Assembly (NCBI GenBank): GCA_037178625.1
Contig: CM074131.1
Span: forward strand, 4,650,001 to 4,714,000
Direction of reading: 5' to 3'
DNA: 64,000 bases
DNA from: Skeletonema tropicum
Taxonomy: Eukaryota; Bacillariophyta; Thalassiosirophyceae; Thalassiosirales; Thalassiosiraceae
Positions within the stretch are counted from its first letter, which is position 1. Each line of letters opens with the position of its first letter. The notes beneath the pieces are model-generated. The model was given only the letters and a program-made list of their open reading frames with translations. It made no database searches and was not told the DNA's origin. Below, piece after piece: positions 32,501-42,830 of the stretch. A program made the translations under genes and the position numbers.

Positions 32501-33283
32501 CCACAGACGATGCCCCCTAGCGGCATCTGGTCTCCCCAAAAATTATGAAATATGTATTTGACTGATTGATGAACACGACCGTCTTGTATCACACATCGAT
32601 CGATACAACATCCATCATCCGTCCCCCATCAGCAAAAGTTGATGGTGGTACACCCCCAGCATAGCAAATTGCTAGAAGGCGTTCACGTCCTTCACCAACC
32701 TACCCCCCCGGAAAATAATAATATCCGTAGAGTAGACGTCCCCTGCCCATGCCGATCGAAATTGAGCAGAGAAGAGCTGCTGGAGGGGTCCTACGCGTCA
32801 GGAACCCCCCCGGACCATCACGCACCTTGTGCGACAACCTAATATACACTCCAACCCACCATCCGCATCATCGTAGAGAGTTGTGAGGGTGGGAAGGGGA
32901 AAAAGACATACAAAACCCGTGAACGTTGACTCTAAAATAAGTTCACCAAACTTTAAAATTTAATAAGCTGCTTGGAAAATGCGTTGTGGAGTCTTGATCG
33001 GGTCCTCCTTACTAACCAAATTCCAAGCGTCTCTCTCCCATTCAAATGTTCATTGTTGTCATCGCACCTGCGTGTTGATAAAGCAAAGAGTGACCTCGCA
33101 ACCAGCTTCCTTTCACTTTGGTTTGGTACGCCTTTCTCACTCCGTCATTATTTGAATACAAATCTTTCTGCATCTGACGTCGTTCTTCTTTGAAAGCCGC
33201 TCGCTTCTCAGATGTTGTCTGCTCGTCCGTTCAATCGATCCTTACTACTTACTGGCGGACCCTCTTTACTGATGTGACGATCG
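29534..33283. repeat. Unit B: 3.75-kb element directly adjoining unit A
   Basis: Same two ends as unit A, with about 3.05 kb between them. The interior has several frames of 60-186 codons on both strands (for example minus 31910-32470) but none I recognise. The motif ACCCCCCCGGA recurs at about 31166, 32703 and 32805. Two similar segments containing CCATCA-CCGTCCCCC lie near 32350 and 32610. Next to its right edge is an 11-G run (33283-33293). Confidence 0.75.
30429..30596. repeat. Two perfect tandem copies of an 84-bp unit
   Basis: Copies at 30429-30512 and 30513-30596. The unit is a multiple of three and stays open on the plus strand as a 28-residue repeat (ILLGKDGPLPRRLQKLPEYS...), but I see no real gene around it. 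It contains the palindrome AAAGGAC-G-GTCCTTT. Confidence 0.85.
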
Positions 33284-33598
33284 GGGGGGGGGGTCAACTT
33301 TTCTACCCCCGTAATTTTTACCCCCGGTGTAGAGGCTGTAGTAGAGTAGAGGTTAGATAGATAGATTATTTTCTACTACCTATTACATAGGTCGTAAGTA
33401 TGTAGTGGGCATGGTTGTGTAGATCTTAGTTGTTACTGTTGCTTTGCATGTGCCTGCTCCGCTCGTGCTTCCAATTTATCTTTCGACTTCCCCTTGACAA
33501 CCTTCTTGCCACTCTGAAGGCACATGATACAAATGGGTAAGCATTTGACATAGAACAACCTAGACAGCAGCCGCAACACAACCGGCGAACCCATCCAT

Positions 33599-34640
33599 TT
33601 AGCCTTTGCCCTTGGGTCGGCTGCACTTCTTTCCAGAGTCTATGACGGCATAAAATTCATCATCGCTGATCTGGACAGGATTTAAAGCGTTCGAAAAAGC
33701 CGCAACAGTGCCTCTCACAACTTTCTTCTTCGATACAGATCTTATTTTCCTCATAGATGAAGCATTTCCAGCTAAAAAGTCCTTGTGACGATGAAGCAGA
33801 TCGCCAATATGCTGAGTTTCTTTCTTGATGGCAGCAACGGCCTCTTCAAATACGGGCACAGCAAACTCACTCCAGCGTAGATTGCTCATGGTCGCGATTT
33901 TGCTATCTATGTCATCACGGCTGGTTTGCTCATTATATTTTCTTCGTGACAACAAAACTGGTAAGTTAGGAGGAATATAGATATAACTGAACAATAAACT
34001 TACTTTGTGCCCGTTCTCTTCATTTCTGTGTTGTCGGGGAGGGTAGGAAACTCTGCTCGAAGGAGGACTTTCCAATACTTCAGCACAAAGCACACAGAGT
34101 ACTTTTGATCTTTTGTATATTGGTCATCAGTTTATTTTTTGCTCTTCATCACGATATCCGAGTTTAATTTCCTCGAGGTAATCATACAGATAGTGCAAGA
34201 TTTGAGTGTCGATGCGCGTCTCTTCGTCAAGATCTGTTTCGTAACGGAGGTATTCCACAAACTTGTAGTCCTTGCCCATCATCGCCCGCCTTGAATGCAC
34301 ATGTTTTTTGTTTTTTCTTTGCAGGCTCTGTTGGAAGATCAACATTGATAACATCGACATTGATATTTTCGTCTGAGAGAAGAATGTAAATCCCTTTCGT
34401 AACGATGGGAGTGGAGTCAGAGTGTAAATCCTTCAACGTATCATATCATATCACTTAGGAAATTAGGTAAATGTTGCATTATCGCACGTATCACCCTCAT
34501 GGAGAAATTCAACAAGATTGCATGCACCTGGGTCAGACGCATCTGCAGTGATTGTCTCAATACGCCCGATGGCGGCATCTAGAGCATCGTCCGTCACATC
34601 TTTTCCTTCCTTTTCAAAGAGCTTTTTGACTCCGAATGGT
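33599..34640 (-). pseudogene. Broken unrecognised protein-coding fragment
   Basis: Reading down the minus strand there is coding-like sequence in several frames. First comes KLFEKEGKDVTDDALDAAIG and RIETITADASDPGACNLVEF (34620-34485). Then a 47-bp foreign segment interrupts it. LKDLHSDSTPIVTKGIYILL and a stretch ending in AKKKQK follow, then after a frame change YKFVEYLRYETDLDEETRID to a stop near 34127. The last piece has WSEFAVPVFEEAVAAIKKET and ALNPVQISDDEFYAVIDSGK. I do not recognise the family. It lies on the same strand as the frameshifted gene at 35024-36882 and could be related cargo. Confidence 0.45.
34438..34484. repeat. ~46-bp dispersed sequence interrupting coding sequence
   Basis: Closely matches 2311-2357 (and 5860-5906), including ATCACTTAGGAAATTAGGTA and AATGTTGCA. 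Here it splits a coding fragment. In the other place it begins exactly where purple acid phosphatase homology ends. Confidence 0.65.
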
Positions 34641-35023
34641 CATCATTTGCCCGCACCTTCGTGCGGATCATTATGCATTAAATGTTTTCGTGCTCCGATA
34701 GAAATGCACGTCAATGAGCACCATGGCGATGCTGGGGGGCGGCAGCCGATGAGTTTAGAACTAAGCGATGTAAAAAATAACTCAACTAAAAGTGTTGTTA
34801 GAGGGTAGTACTACCATTGTACCATTGTGTTGGTGTTGTGTCCGATGCCATCTTGTTGGAGGTTTGTGGTTTGTTAGTGGTCCTCACAGCGGGGGTAAAA
34901 ATCCCCTCGGTGGAACCACTAGCCCTGAAACCGGTGTCTAGGTGGGGGGGGTATTAATAGTAACTCAAAGATTAAATTGTCCCCGCCTAACAATCTACGT
35001 ATAATATCTTTGTAAGAGTTACT
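34641..35023. other. Spacer containing the right end of the 6.25-kb element
   Basis: No gene. It has short G/C hairpins (GCGGGGGTAAAAATCCCCTC near 34888) and the right inverted repeat ending at 34990. Confidence 0.4.
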
Positions 35024-36882
35024 CTAACTCAATGCAATCAATTCAATAACAAACAACTCCACCTCCACACTCTCCAGCGTTGACATCCTCACTTTGTCTC
35101 GCTTCTTCTTGCGCTCTTCTTCTTTGGATGTGTAATCCTTACGTGGTCCACGGCATGAATCTGCATCAACAGTTGCGCCGTGTGCAACAACATCTGGATG
35201 CGATTCTTCTTGGCGCAGTCCCGCCATGGCTTCGGCACGGATCTGCCTATCCTTTGTGAACTGGAATTGCTCTCGCAACTTCGAAGACTCTTGGTGCTGT
35301 TTCTCACCCCAGTCTTCACGTTTGTTACCCAAGCCTCCTTCAGATTTCATCTGTTCTAGTACATGAGCCCACATCAAGTGCACTTTAGGTGTGACGTTCA
35401 ATCCCATTTTAACATGTTCGTGGACTGCAGCTGTGATAAAACGCTCGTACATTCTGGCATCCTTTGCAGTCGGGTTGATCTTGCTTGCATAAGAAAAGGC
35501 ACCATCCCACAAGATGCATAGGGTTGCATAATTCTTGCATACTTGTTGTATCTCTTCTTTTTTGTACTCACAACCTTCCTTCATGTTCGCCGTAAGAATC
35601 TCTGCAAATGCCTCGAATATTTCATGCGATGAGAGTTAGAGACAAACTGTGCTGCTTCGTCTTCGCTGATGGTCCCATTCTCGCGACACTTCAATGAATG
35701 CTCTACAAATGTAGTTGGTTTGGATTTCTTTGCAGGCGGCTCGCTGCAATCGTCATTGAGCTGCTGCTCTTGACACTCCATGGCATCGTCATCATCTTTG
35801 ACATCGTCGTCAGCGTCATCATCTTCGACATCGTCGTCAGTGTCATCATCTTCGACATCGTCGTCAGCGTCATCACTTGGTCTCGCAAATTTGTTGGCCC
35901 AGAAGTCAATGTCGGCGGAGATAGTGTCAGTACACAAATTGCGAATGCTGTAAATAAAAGTGCGTTGACGTGATGATAGTTTCGCCAGAGGCGGTGGTTT
36001 ATGTACGCCGTCGCTCCGTTTTCTTAGTTGTGTACCATAATTCTTAAAGCTCCATCCGATCTGATCCTCCTCATCTTCACCTATTTCAGTTGTTCTTCTC
36101 TCTCCAATACGAATGACATTTAACCTGGACTTCTCCTTGTCTTTCTGCGTTAGACCTTTCATAGCATTCTTCCAATCAACATTAAATTGCTGCACCTCAA
36201 ATTCACTTTTATGTTCAACCAACAAAGCTTCCCATCGATCTCTTTCGATTTGTATCTCCTCCGTCTTCTCGCTCTCTTTAGTAACCGGATCGACAGCATA
36301 AGTGTATGATGCCAGCCCAGTGCCGACCAGGAAAGCATAGTACTCATCCTTCCTGAAGAATCCAAGTCGACGAGCAAGGCTGTACTCTTCTGCGCCTCCG
36401 CTGATGGTGTACCAACATGACTCCCCGACCGACCGGAACAACAAAAGTTCCAATAATAAGTTTCGCGCACGCATCATGGATTCGTTGGGCTGCATTACCG
36501 AGTCTGCGTGCCCTTTTCGTATGGAATGTTCGGCTGCACTTGATGAAGCTACTATGAAAAAAGGGCACGCAAAAGCAGTATGTGGAAGCAATTGCAATGG
36601 TTCTTCTGAGCAAGGTAGGGCGTAGTTGTGCAACTTTTTGGAATTTTTGGCCATTTCTCTAAGTGGGGGCGGACAGGAGTGAAACTTATTGAAGCAGATG
36701 GGCATCTGAAATGACGAAGAAAAATCGCTAAAATTCACTAATTCCTCTCCGGGACAGCCGTGGGACGGGGCTGCCAGCCGCGCAAGGACTTCAACTCTAG
36801 AGCGGGGTTGGTTAGCTAGCCACGTCTGTTGACGCGTAGCGGCCTTCTTGTTGAGGTCGTGGGTGCGTCGTACATCACTCAA
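35024..36882 (-). pseudogene. Diatom multicopy family protein in two frames (frameshift near 35640)
   Basis: Two frames follow each other. The first (36882-35581, open without an ATG at its upstream end; ATGs at 36705 and 36654) reads FHSCPPPLREMAKNSKKLHN, then NYALPCSEEPLQLLPHTAFA, then IRKGHADSVMQPNESMMRAR, and has a triplicated Asp-rich tract (35790-35880). The second frame is open from about 35640 with EIFEAFAEILTANMKEGCEY and runs to KVHLMWAHVLEQMKSEGGLG, then NKREDWGEKQHQESSKLREQ and a Lys-rich tail. I know both blocks as parts of one diatom protein family found in many copies; its function is unknown and it is possibly transposon-borne. The frame change could be a real frameshift or an unseen intron. 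Confidence 0.5.
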
Positions 36883-38084
36883 TCAAGTCAAGTTTAAGTG
36901 GGAAACAGATAGAAGTAAGAAATATCCAAATAACCTTATTAGTGAACAAAAGAAGAACGTGAAACCGAGAGAAGAACCACAATCTGTATTATTTCACCGT
37001 TTCCACCAACACACGCAACATCCATGATATCCCTGTTCATATCCCATCTAAACCCCCTTCAAAGCTCCCGTCACCCGTACCAAGACGGTTGCGTGTGGAC
37101 ACTGCGAGACAACGGAGGTCATGTCGAGAGACACGGCGGTAGCAAATCTCCTGGACGTTATTACATGTCATCACGTCATTACGTCAAGCAGACACAAAGG
37201 AAATAAAGACAAAAAGGAACTCAGTGACAAACTTTAGTAAGCAGCGCATAAAAAATTCGAGTCTCTGCCAACAGCAATGCTATTGATGATCAACTTCGAC
37301 AGTGATTGCTTTGACAGTAGATTGATAAATTTGCTGACAAACAAATGTTGTAAGCTTGCTGGATCATTGCTTTCTTCCAGCCAAATCTTGTACGTATGTA
37401 AGTACATATGTATACTTAGTGGATCTGTAAGTGATCGAGATGCGTTGGCGGTACTGGATCCTAATACCTGATCACGGATGGCTTCAACCCACACTCTCTT
37501 CGCGCCTACATATGTATTGTACCTGTCGCCGCAAAAACACATCCTCATGTTGCATGCTGTCCTCTGTTACTTATTATTTGCACTAGCCTCGCTGACGCTC
37601 GTCTAGCCGCTGCGCGGGTTTTCTAAATAAGAGAGGAGGCACCGGCTATCTACTACGATATTGATTGTGTCTACTTATATACATAGCAGTATTCAAATAG
37701 TACGTTATGTAACACTTTAATAATTATGTAATAAAGGTTGTACATTGCCTTCTACGAATGCTGTGTAGTGATTACTGAGAAACGGTTGGGAGAATATTGA
37801 TTTATGTGAGAGGGATTATCTATGAAGAGGTTTAATGTGAACGTGTGGAAACGATTGAAGACAGGTAGGAAGAAATTAGAGCGAGACGTAAATCATTTGG
37901 TGAAATAATATTCTACAGGACTGTTAGTATGATTTGGCAGAGTTAGTACCCACTCTCGGATTCCTTCTTAATGTTGGTGAAAGTGGTGATGTAATTGACG
38001 TTAGAAGTGAGAGCCTTGTTGTACAATGTAAGAGTATCATGTCCGAATTACTTAAAACACATTCTTCCTTTCTGCCTCATCTTC
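36883..38084. other. Intergenic
   Basis: A minus-strand frame at 37234-37548 (104 codons, starting MRMCFCGDRYNTYVGAKRVW) has no recognised family and no supporting context. Otherwise nothing seen. Confidence 0.3.
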
Positions 38085-38316
38085 TTACCTAGTAACGCAA
38101 ATGTTACGGCGCTTGCTCGGTGGGGCATCTTCATTATCGGTGTCTGCATCCAGTGCTTCACGCTTCACGTTTGAGTCCGATTTGACTTCATCGTTCTCGT
38201 AGTAGACTTGCTCGCTGACCTCGACCCTGACAATATAAATGTTTTCAAACTGACCACACTTCTTTCCTCTCTTCCATTCACCGAATCCGAGTAGGTCCAT
38301 TTGCCTCTTCCGTGTG
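38085..38316 (-). pseudogene. C-terminal coding fragment of an unrecognised protein
   Basis: The minus strand reads RKRQMDLLGFGEWKRGKKCG, then FENIYIVRVEVSEQVYYEND and an acidic/basic tail ending KRRNICVTR and stop. The frame runs upstream into the minisatellite, which is unlikely to be coding. It may be the last exon of a gene whose rest is lost. Confidence 0.3.
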
Positions 38317-38600
38317 TCCCCCCCTGAACAATCAAATCTAAGCCAATCAAAGAAAGAGTCAATCGAAAATTCTAAACACGGGGGGGCAAGGGGGGGTGTC
38401 CCCCCTGAACAATCAAATCTAAGCCAATCAAAGAAAGAGTCAATCGAAAATTCTAAACACGGGGGGGGCAAGGGGGGGTGTCCCCCCCTGAACATTCAAA
38501 TCTAAGGCAATCAAAGAAAGAGTCAATCGAAAACTCTAAAAACGGGGGGGGGCAAGGGGTCAAATCAAGCCAATCAAAGAAAGAGTCGATCGAATCGAAA
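38317..38600. repeat. 82-bp minisatellite (about 3.4 copies) with G-run/C-run borders
   Basis: Copies start at 38317, 38399 and 38481, with a partial one near 38557. The unit begins TCCCCCC(C)TGAACAATCAAA and ends ACACGGGGGGG(G)CAAGGGGG. Each joint places a G run next to a C run, so hairpins or G-quadruplexes are possible. Confidence 0.9.
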
Positions 38601-38824
38601 ATGCCCGTGAAGGCCAAAGGACACGCCAAAGGGCCCGGACGGAACGACCGACCGACCGACCGAACGACTTAGCTCCTCTCATTATTTAGATGTGTTGTCG
38701 ATGTTGTATCATTGGCGAAACCTTTTTATTATTTCATGATGGCGTCTAAACGCAGCGAAGAAGATAAAAATACTGTGGCTGATGCTGATGCTGTGGATGA
38801 CTCTAATGATGATTGTGACGATGT

Positions 38825-40397
38825 AAATGTAAAGAAATGTTCGATCATGTTTTATACGCACATGTCTTTCTTTACACTTCTTTATCTCTATCTATTAAGT
38901 TTGATTTTTTGTTGAAAATTGAAATCATATCAGCATTGATCATACTGTCAACTCACGCCATATCAACAGCATCTCCATCCTTTTTTGCATCCTCTTCCCG
39001 AGCGGCACCAGTAACAACGACGCCTTCGTCTACATCATGAGAAAGAGCCTTCGTCTCGCTCTCATGTGTGGCACTATCGCTATCACCAGCAGCTCTGTAT
39101 GGATTGAACTGAGGCTTGACAAGCATAGCCATACGAAGTACAAGTTGAACCGGAATAATGATTGCACCTACTGCAAAAGCAGCATAGCGAACACCATTGA
39201 TTGTTTGTTGAGTGAATGTCTCAACGATTAGATCATTCGGAGATGCCAACTCAACGTAAATGTAGCCGAATGCCCATGCCAAGACACATGCGATGGTCCA
39301 GTTGGGTCTCTGAGGATAAAACAAAACCCACACAGAAATTGCATGAAGCACTGCCAGGCACACAATGGCTAATGCCAGTTGCATATCTGCGGGAGCGCTC
39401 GAGGCAACCGCTTGGACATTCACATTTAGTGCACTTGCAGCAGTGATCCAGCCCCCGTGGAGTGCAAATGGGAATCGCAAGAGCCAAAACTCCACAAAGC
39501 TATTGTCTGATTCGGTGTAGTATTGTGAATACAATAGTGCCATCAAGGATGCATAGAGAGCCAACATGAATGCCAAAGAAGCAGGAATGATTTCGTAGGC
39601 AAATGAAAATGTCCACCCGATTTGCATAGCTGTTACAATGCAATACCAATAGGAGACTCCCTCTTGAACCATAGGTGTTGCACGAAACTTGGGAAATAGC
39701 TGCACAATTGTGAATAGCAGTTGAAACAAGAAAATAACGATCCAGATCCTGAATGCACCTGAATCGGGTGTGACGATGGTTTGGTACTTGTCGGATAGAT
39801 CTCCGTTCGTCGGTGTTCCTAGAAGTCCTGCCGTTCCTACGCCATATGTAAAGAAGGTGTTGAGGATGTAGGCTGCGACGTTGGCCCAGTTTTTGAGGTT
39901 GAGACGTTTAGTCTCTGTTGATGATGATGATTTACAAGATGAAAGCATTTGTTCTTTGGTGAGCGAGTTGATCTTATTTGTTGTTGTTTGCTCTTGTGAG
40001 TTGTTTTCGTTTGTTGTGATTTAATTTTATGAGCACTTTTTACTGGGTGAAATCAAACGTGCACGCGTTGAATTATTTCTCAGCCGGCGAGGTCATAACT
40101 GTCTTGTAATAAGATCAAGTGATAGTGTCAGAGTAAAGTGATGGCAAAGTTGTTAGTCCCCTTTGGCGGTGGTCGTGCTTTCAGGATGAGGGCGTATCTT
40201 TTGTGAGCTGGTGGTGACGCCTTGGGGCATTCCCATTTTTTGAACTGACGTCAGCGTTCCATGGAGTTCGCGAACCTGCCTCGAGCACAGATAAAAGGAT
40301 TATCCTTATGTATTTTCATTTTGGTCATACGTCATACATACTTATCGATTTGTAACACTTCGTTCTGGAATTACGAGAAGTTGTTACAACGGGATGT
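38825..40397. mobile_element. 1.57-kb insertion carrying a complete gene, with possible 5-bp target duplication
   Basis: GATGT occurs at both joints (38820-38824 and 40393-40397) and once at the matching site of the intact paralogue (GACGATGTCTCGTCTGAATT). This is what an insertion with a 5-bp duplication would leave. The insert has no terminal inverted repeats and no poly-A. It holds the minus-strand gene at 38953-39948 and its upstream region. A 5-bp match alone is weak. Confidence 0.5.
38953..39948 (-). CDS. TspO/MBR-related tryptophan-rich multi-pass membrane protein
   Basis: 331 residues, intronless, with about eight hydrophobic segments. The block TIVTPDSGAFRIWIVIFLFQ (about 57-76) matches the 'FTPxGxAFxIWxxIYxxQ' signature of the long TspO-related family. 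RFPFALHGGWITAASALNVN (about 159-178) matches its 'PFxxxxGWITxAxxxN' signature. The C-terminal 50 residues are hydrophilic and acidic. TspO proteins bind porphyrins or sterols in outer organelle membranes; the ligand here is unknown. The gene looks intact and has about 440 bp of upstream sequence inside the insertion, so it could be expressed. Confidence 0.65.
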   Translation of the reverse strand: MLSSCKSSSSTETKRLNLKNWANVAAYILNTFFTYGVGTAGLLGTPTNGDLSDKYQTIVTPDSGAFRIWIVIFLFQLLFTIVQLFPKFRATPMVQEGVSYWYCIVTAMQIGWTFSFAYEIIPASLAFMLALYASLMALLYSQYYTESDNSFVEFWLLRFPFALHGGWITAASALNVNVQAVASSAPADMQLALAIVCLAVLHAISVWVLFYPQRPNWTIACVLAWAFGYIYVELASPNDLIVETFTQQTINGVRYAAFAVGAIIIPVQLVLRMAMLVKPQFNPYRAAGDSDSATHESETKALSHDVDEGVVVTGAAREEDAKKDGDAVDMA

Positions 40398-41149
40398 TAC
40401 CGTCTGAATTTGAAGCACAAGACACAAGACGCTGAAGGCAATAGCGACACCGGCAGCGGCAACAACTTGGAAGAGAGGGAGAAAACGGAAGGACATCTCT
40501 TAGCGGATCATCCGTTAAGAGATAACATGGTAGGCGACACCGATAGTAGCGGTATAGGCAGCGGTCAGCTCAAGACTCCTGAGGACCAACGTGACTACAT
40601 GAAGGACACATCATCTGATGTGATGCAGGAAGAAAAGACACATGATGCGCTCCAAAATAATGATATTGAGGACGCCGCAGACGAAGAAATTGCACCTCAT
40701 GTGCGCGAAGATGGGCAGCAAGAAAATCAGGAGACTACGACATTACCTCAAAATGGAACTATTGCCGAGATCCCCGATCAAGGAAATAATAACATCAATG
40801 CCAATGCGGCTCGCGGCCAGAATGTTCGAGGAGTCATTCCTAACGACGACGATAGTGTTGAGTCAATCGTCGCACCAGGATTCTGTTTCATCCCCGGCCC
40901 TGACTACACTGGCGTGGGAATTTTCACCGGCTACGAATCCGCTGATGCCGAAGATGGAACCAACATTGATGAGGGGCGCGCCGTGCTGCACGGATTTCTA
41001 CCCGACGATGATCCGTCACGTCGGAGAAGATCGAATAATGTTGAGAGTTTAGAGGAGCGTGTGCAGAGACTTATTGATAATGCTGTCACTTTGGATGATT
41101 CGGCAGTAAGGGCAATCCCTATTGAGGGAGGTGGTGATGAGCAATCAAT

Positions 41150-41431
41150 ATTGGGATTATTGGAGGAAAGACCGAGTTTGACGCTCTTCTCCGTGAACTG
41201 TTTTATTCTGGTATGCTAGAAGGCACTCGTAGTCTCTTCGAGCAGCATCCGCAGCCAATTCAACCTGGTACCAACGTGACTTTCATTGGCAGTGTAAAAG
41301 AGTCTGACGAATTCCACGCACTGAAGAAGAAGGCGAGAGAGAGAGCACCAAAAGCACAAACGTCAGAGCAAGTTCTTGCTCAGCTTGGACAAGCTGTCAC
41401 AACTCAGACTCGGGCTTTAGTGCGCCGTTAA
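41150..41431 (+). pseudogene. 3' part of the element's plus-strand gene
   Basis: Open frame in phase from 41150: IGIIGGKTEFDALLRELFYS, GMLEGTRSLFEQHPQPIQPG, then a basic stretch and SEQVLAQLGQAVTTQTRALV to a stop. The 5' part is missing because the dead LRR gene joins it here. Its family is unknown. Confidence 0.55.
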
Positions 41432-41463
41432 CTAAATTCTTTATAATAGATTGTTATTCATGT

Positions 41464-42621
41464 TCATGAGTATGCATCTGCATTTGCACTTAGATGTTTT
41501 CCCAGCGAGAAGAACTCCGACTTCATCAGTTCTCCTCTGGATGTGGATGTCACAACATTAGATTCGCTCCGTCTCTGCAAAATTCCATCCTTCAGCTCTT
41601 GTGCTAGCGTAGGATAAGCTTTGAACTCTTTCTGACGCCGAGTAATGAGGAAGTCAATAATGGTCGGCTTCTTAGTATTCTGGTCCATATTGTGCGCTGG
41701 GATCCTCAACTTCTTTCCCTCTCTACTTTTATCTCGCTCAGCCATGAGATCTATTTCTTTCAGGATCAACGCTTTTGTGCATTCTCTTAACTTTAGATCT
41801 TGTGCACTAGTTGTACTTGCAAGTTTGGTATCCAATTCCACTGCTGCCTTTAGATCTTTCATTGTAGTCTTTACCTTCGCAAGTCCTTTCTCGGATCGTT
41901 CAATGTTATTGTAATTGTCGATGTAGTATGTAATAAAGTAATATATCAACCTCTCATCGCCAGTACCCATGATTGAAGACAGAGTAAACGCTGGAAGATT
42001 GACACCTCCGGGTAGATTGACAATATCCGGATCACATGAAATTTCTGTGTTTGCCTTCTCTCCTCTCAATACTGGAGGTTCGTCTGCCTTCCAAAGTTGC
42101 ATATCAGTAATCTTCTCCACTAGCATTCGAAGGTGTTTGTTCACTTTGATACCAATACCAAATCGATCCGACTTTCTGGAAGTAGCATCTTTATCTCGCA
42201 GCACCCGGGCATAATCCTTGCTGGGTGTAGTGTGAATCAGTGTCTCTCTCTCTTCACGATGACTCATAAATCGACATCCACTCGAAATATTATTGTCGCA
42301 TGAAGCTACAGGGCAACAATGCTCTTCACGACCACGAGACGTATGAGATCTGAGCGTACATAACGTGCACAGCTGGTGCTCACATGGCGTAATGATGACA
42401 TAATCATCGGTATTTGCAATTGCTTTCTTACAGTAGGCGCACATCAACCCATCATGGGGAGCGGCAATCTGTTCCGATTCATTTGGAGGAGGCCCGCTAC
42501 TAGCCTGTTCCGCTTTAATCAACCTAGCACGAAGACGTGCCTCACGAGCAGTCAATTCCGAATCATTTCGATACCTCTTACTTCGAAGGACTCTACCGCC
42601 CGAATTACGCCGTCCCGTCAT
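41464..42621 (-). CDS. RING-type zinc-finger protein encoded by a mobile element
   Basis: 385 residues from the ATG at 42621; the frame extends upstream through TIR sequence with no ATG. The N-terminus is basic (MTGRRNSGGRVLRSKRYRND). A RING-like finger covers residues 61-108: CAYC, then C80-E-H82, CTLC and a final CCPVASC. The rest is helical and charged with no known domain (LPAFTLSSIMGTGDERLIYY, then a coiled coil rich in Lys/Glu). It faces the plus-strand gene fragment tail-to-tail, 32 bp apart, as in the 17.9-25.3-kb copy. RING fingers usually recruit E2 enzymes; why an element would encode one is unknown. Confidence 0.65.
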   Translation of the reverse strand: MTGRRNSGGRVLRSKRYRNDSELTAREARLRARLIKAEQASSGPPPNESEQIAAPHDGLMCAYCKKAIANTDDYVIITPCEHQLCTLCTLRSHTSRGREEHCCPVASCDNNISSGCRFMSHREERETLIHTTPSKDYARVLRDKDATSRKSDRFGIGIKVNKHLRMLVEKITDMQLWKADEPPVLRGEKANTEISCDPDIVNLPGGVNLPAFTLSSIMGTGDERLIYYFITYYIDNYNNIERSEKGLAKVKTTMKDLKAAVELDTKLASTTSAQDLKLRECTKALILKEIDLMAERDKSREGKKLRIPAHNMDQNTKKPTIIDFLITRRQKEFKAYPTLAQELKDGILQRRSESNVVTSTSRGELMKSEFFSLGKHLSANADAYS

Positions 42622-42830
42622 GGTTAATAGGGGTGGTTGCCCTACCGTTTTGGATGGAGAATTGATTTCCACCGCTACATTTCTCCGTAGGACATCCGAT
42701 GAATGATTTCCGGAGGTCTAAAGTTGAGTTATTTTACTAGCGTTAAGCTACTTTAACTAGCGTTCGGCAAATTTTTAAAAAGTGCGACGGTGAGAGAACC
42801 GGCCGTCAGAAGGTCAGATGTCGCATGAAA

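Larger units (their letters stand above)
28740..34990. mobile_element. 6.25-kb region bounded by inverted repeats and CAATC direct repeats
   Basis: The left end begins TAAGGCGGGGACAATTTAAT (28740 on), continuing to about AGTTACTATTAA. The right end, read inverted from 34990, is TTAGGCGGGGACAATTTAAT and also continues to AGTTACTATTAAT, giving about 38 bp with a few mismatches. The direct repeat CAATC flanks it (28735-28739 and 34991-34995). It may be one composite element or a nest: its inside holds the tandem A/B repeats (28796-33283) and a broken coding fragment (33599-34640). No transposase recognised. Confidence 0.6.
38736..41140 (+). pseudogene. Dead paralogue of the LRR membrane protein at 43252, split by an insertion
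   Basis: The start at 38736 (MMASKRSEEDKNTVADADAV) matches the intact paralogue (MMASKRSDEDENTTADDADA). Homology breaks at 38824 and resumes at about 40398 (SEFEAQD...), then runs through PGFCFIPGPDYTGVGIFTGY and LEERVQRLIDNAVTLDDSAV to about 41140. There it joins unrelated element sequence before the membrane helix. A frame change sits near 40430. The missing helix, LRR domain and disrupted start make it non-functional. Confidence 0.8.
41141..42830. mobile_element. Right-hand fragment of the 17.9-kb element family
   Basis: Contains the end of the plus-strand gene (41150-41431), the whole minus-strand RING gene and, outside it, a diverged version of the right TIR (42622 to about 42825, with CTACCGTTTTGGATGGAGAA, GGAGGTCTAAAGT and AAAAAGTGCGACGGTGAGAG). 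The palindromic tip of the first copy is not conserved. No matching left end is visible nearby. Confidence 0.65.

Noticed and set aside
33961..34006. 46-bp intron (GTAAGT...TTACCAG) in the 33.6-34.1-kb fragment
   Set aside because: Removing it shifts the frame into a stop within a few codons, so splicing does not restore a protein.
35790..35880. Triplicated 30-bp repeat as a separate minisatellite gene feature
   Set aside because: It is an in-frame Asp-rich linker (DDDVEDDD-type) of the surrounding protein family, usual for low-complexity tracts.
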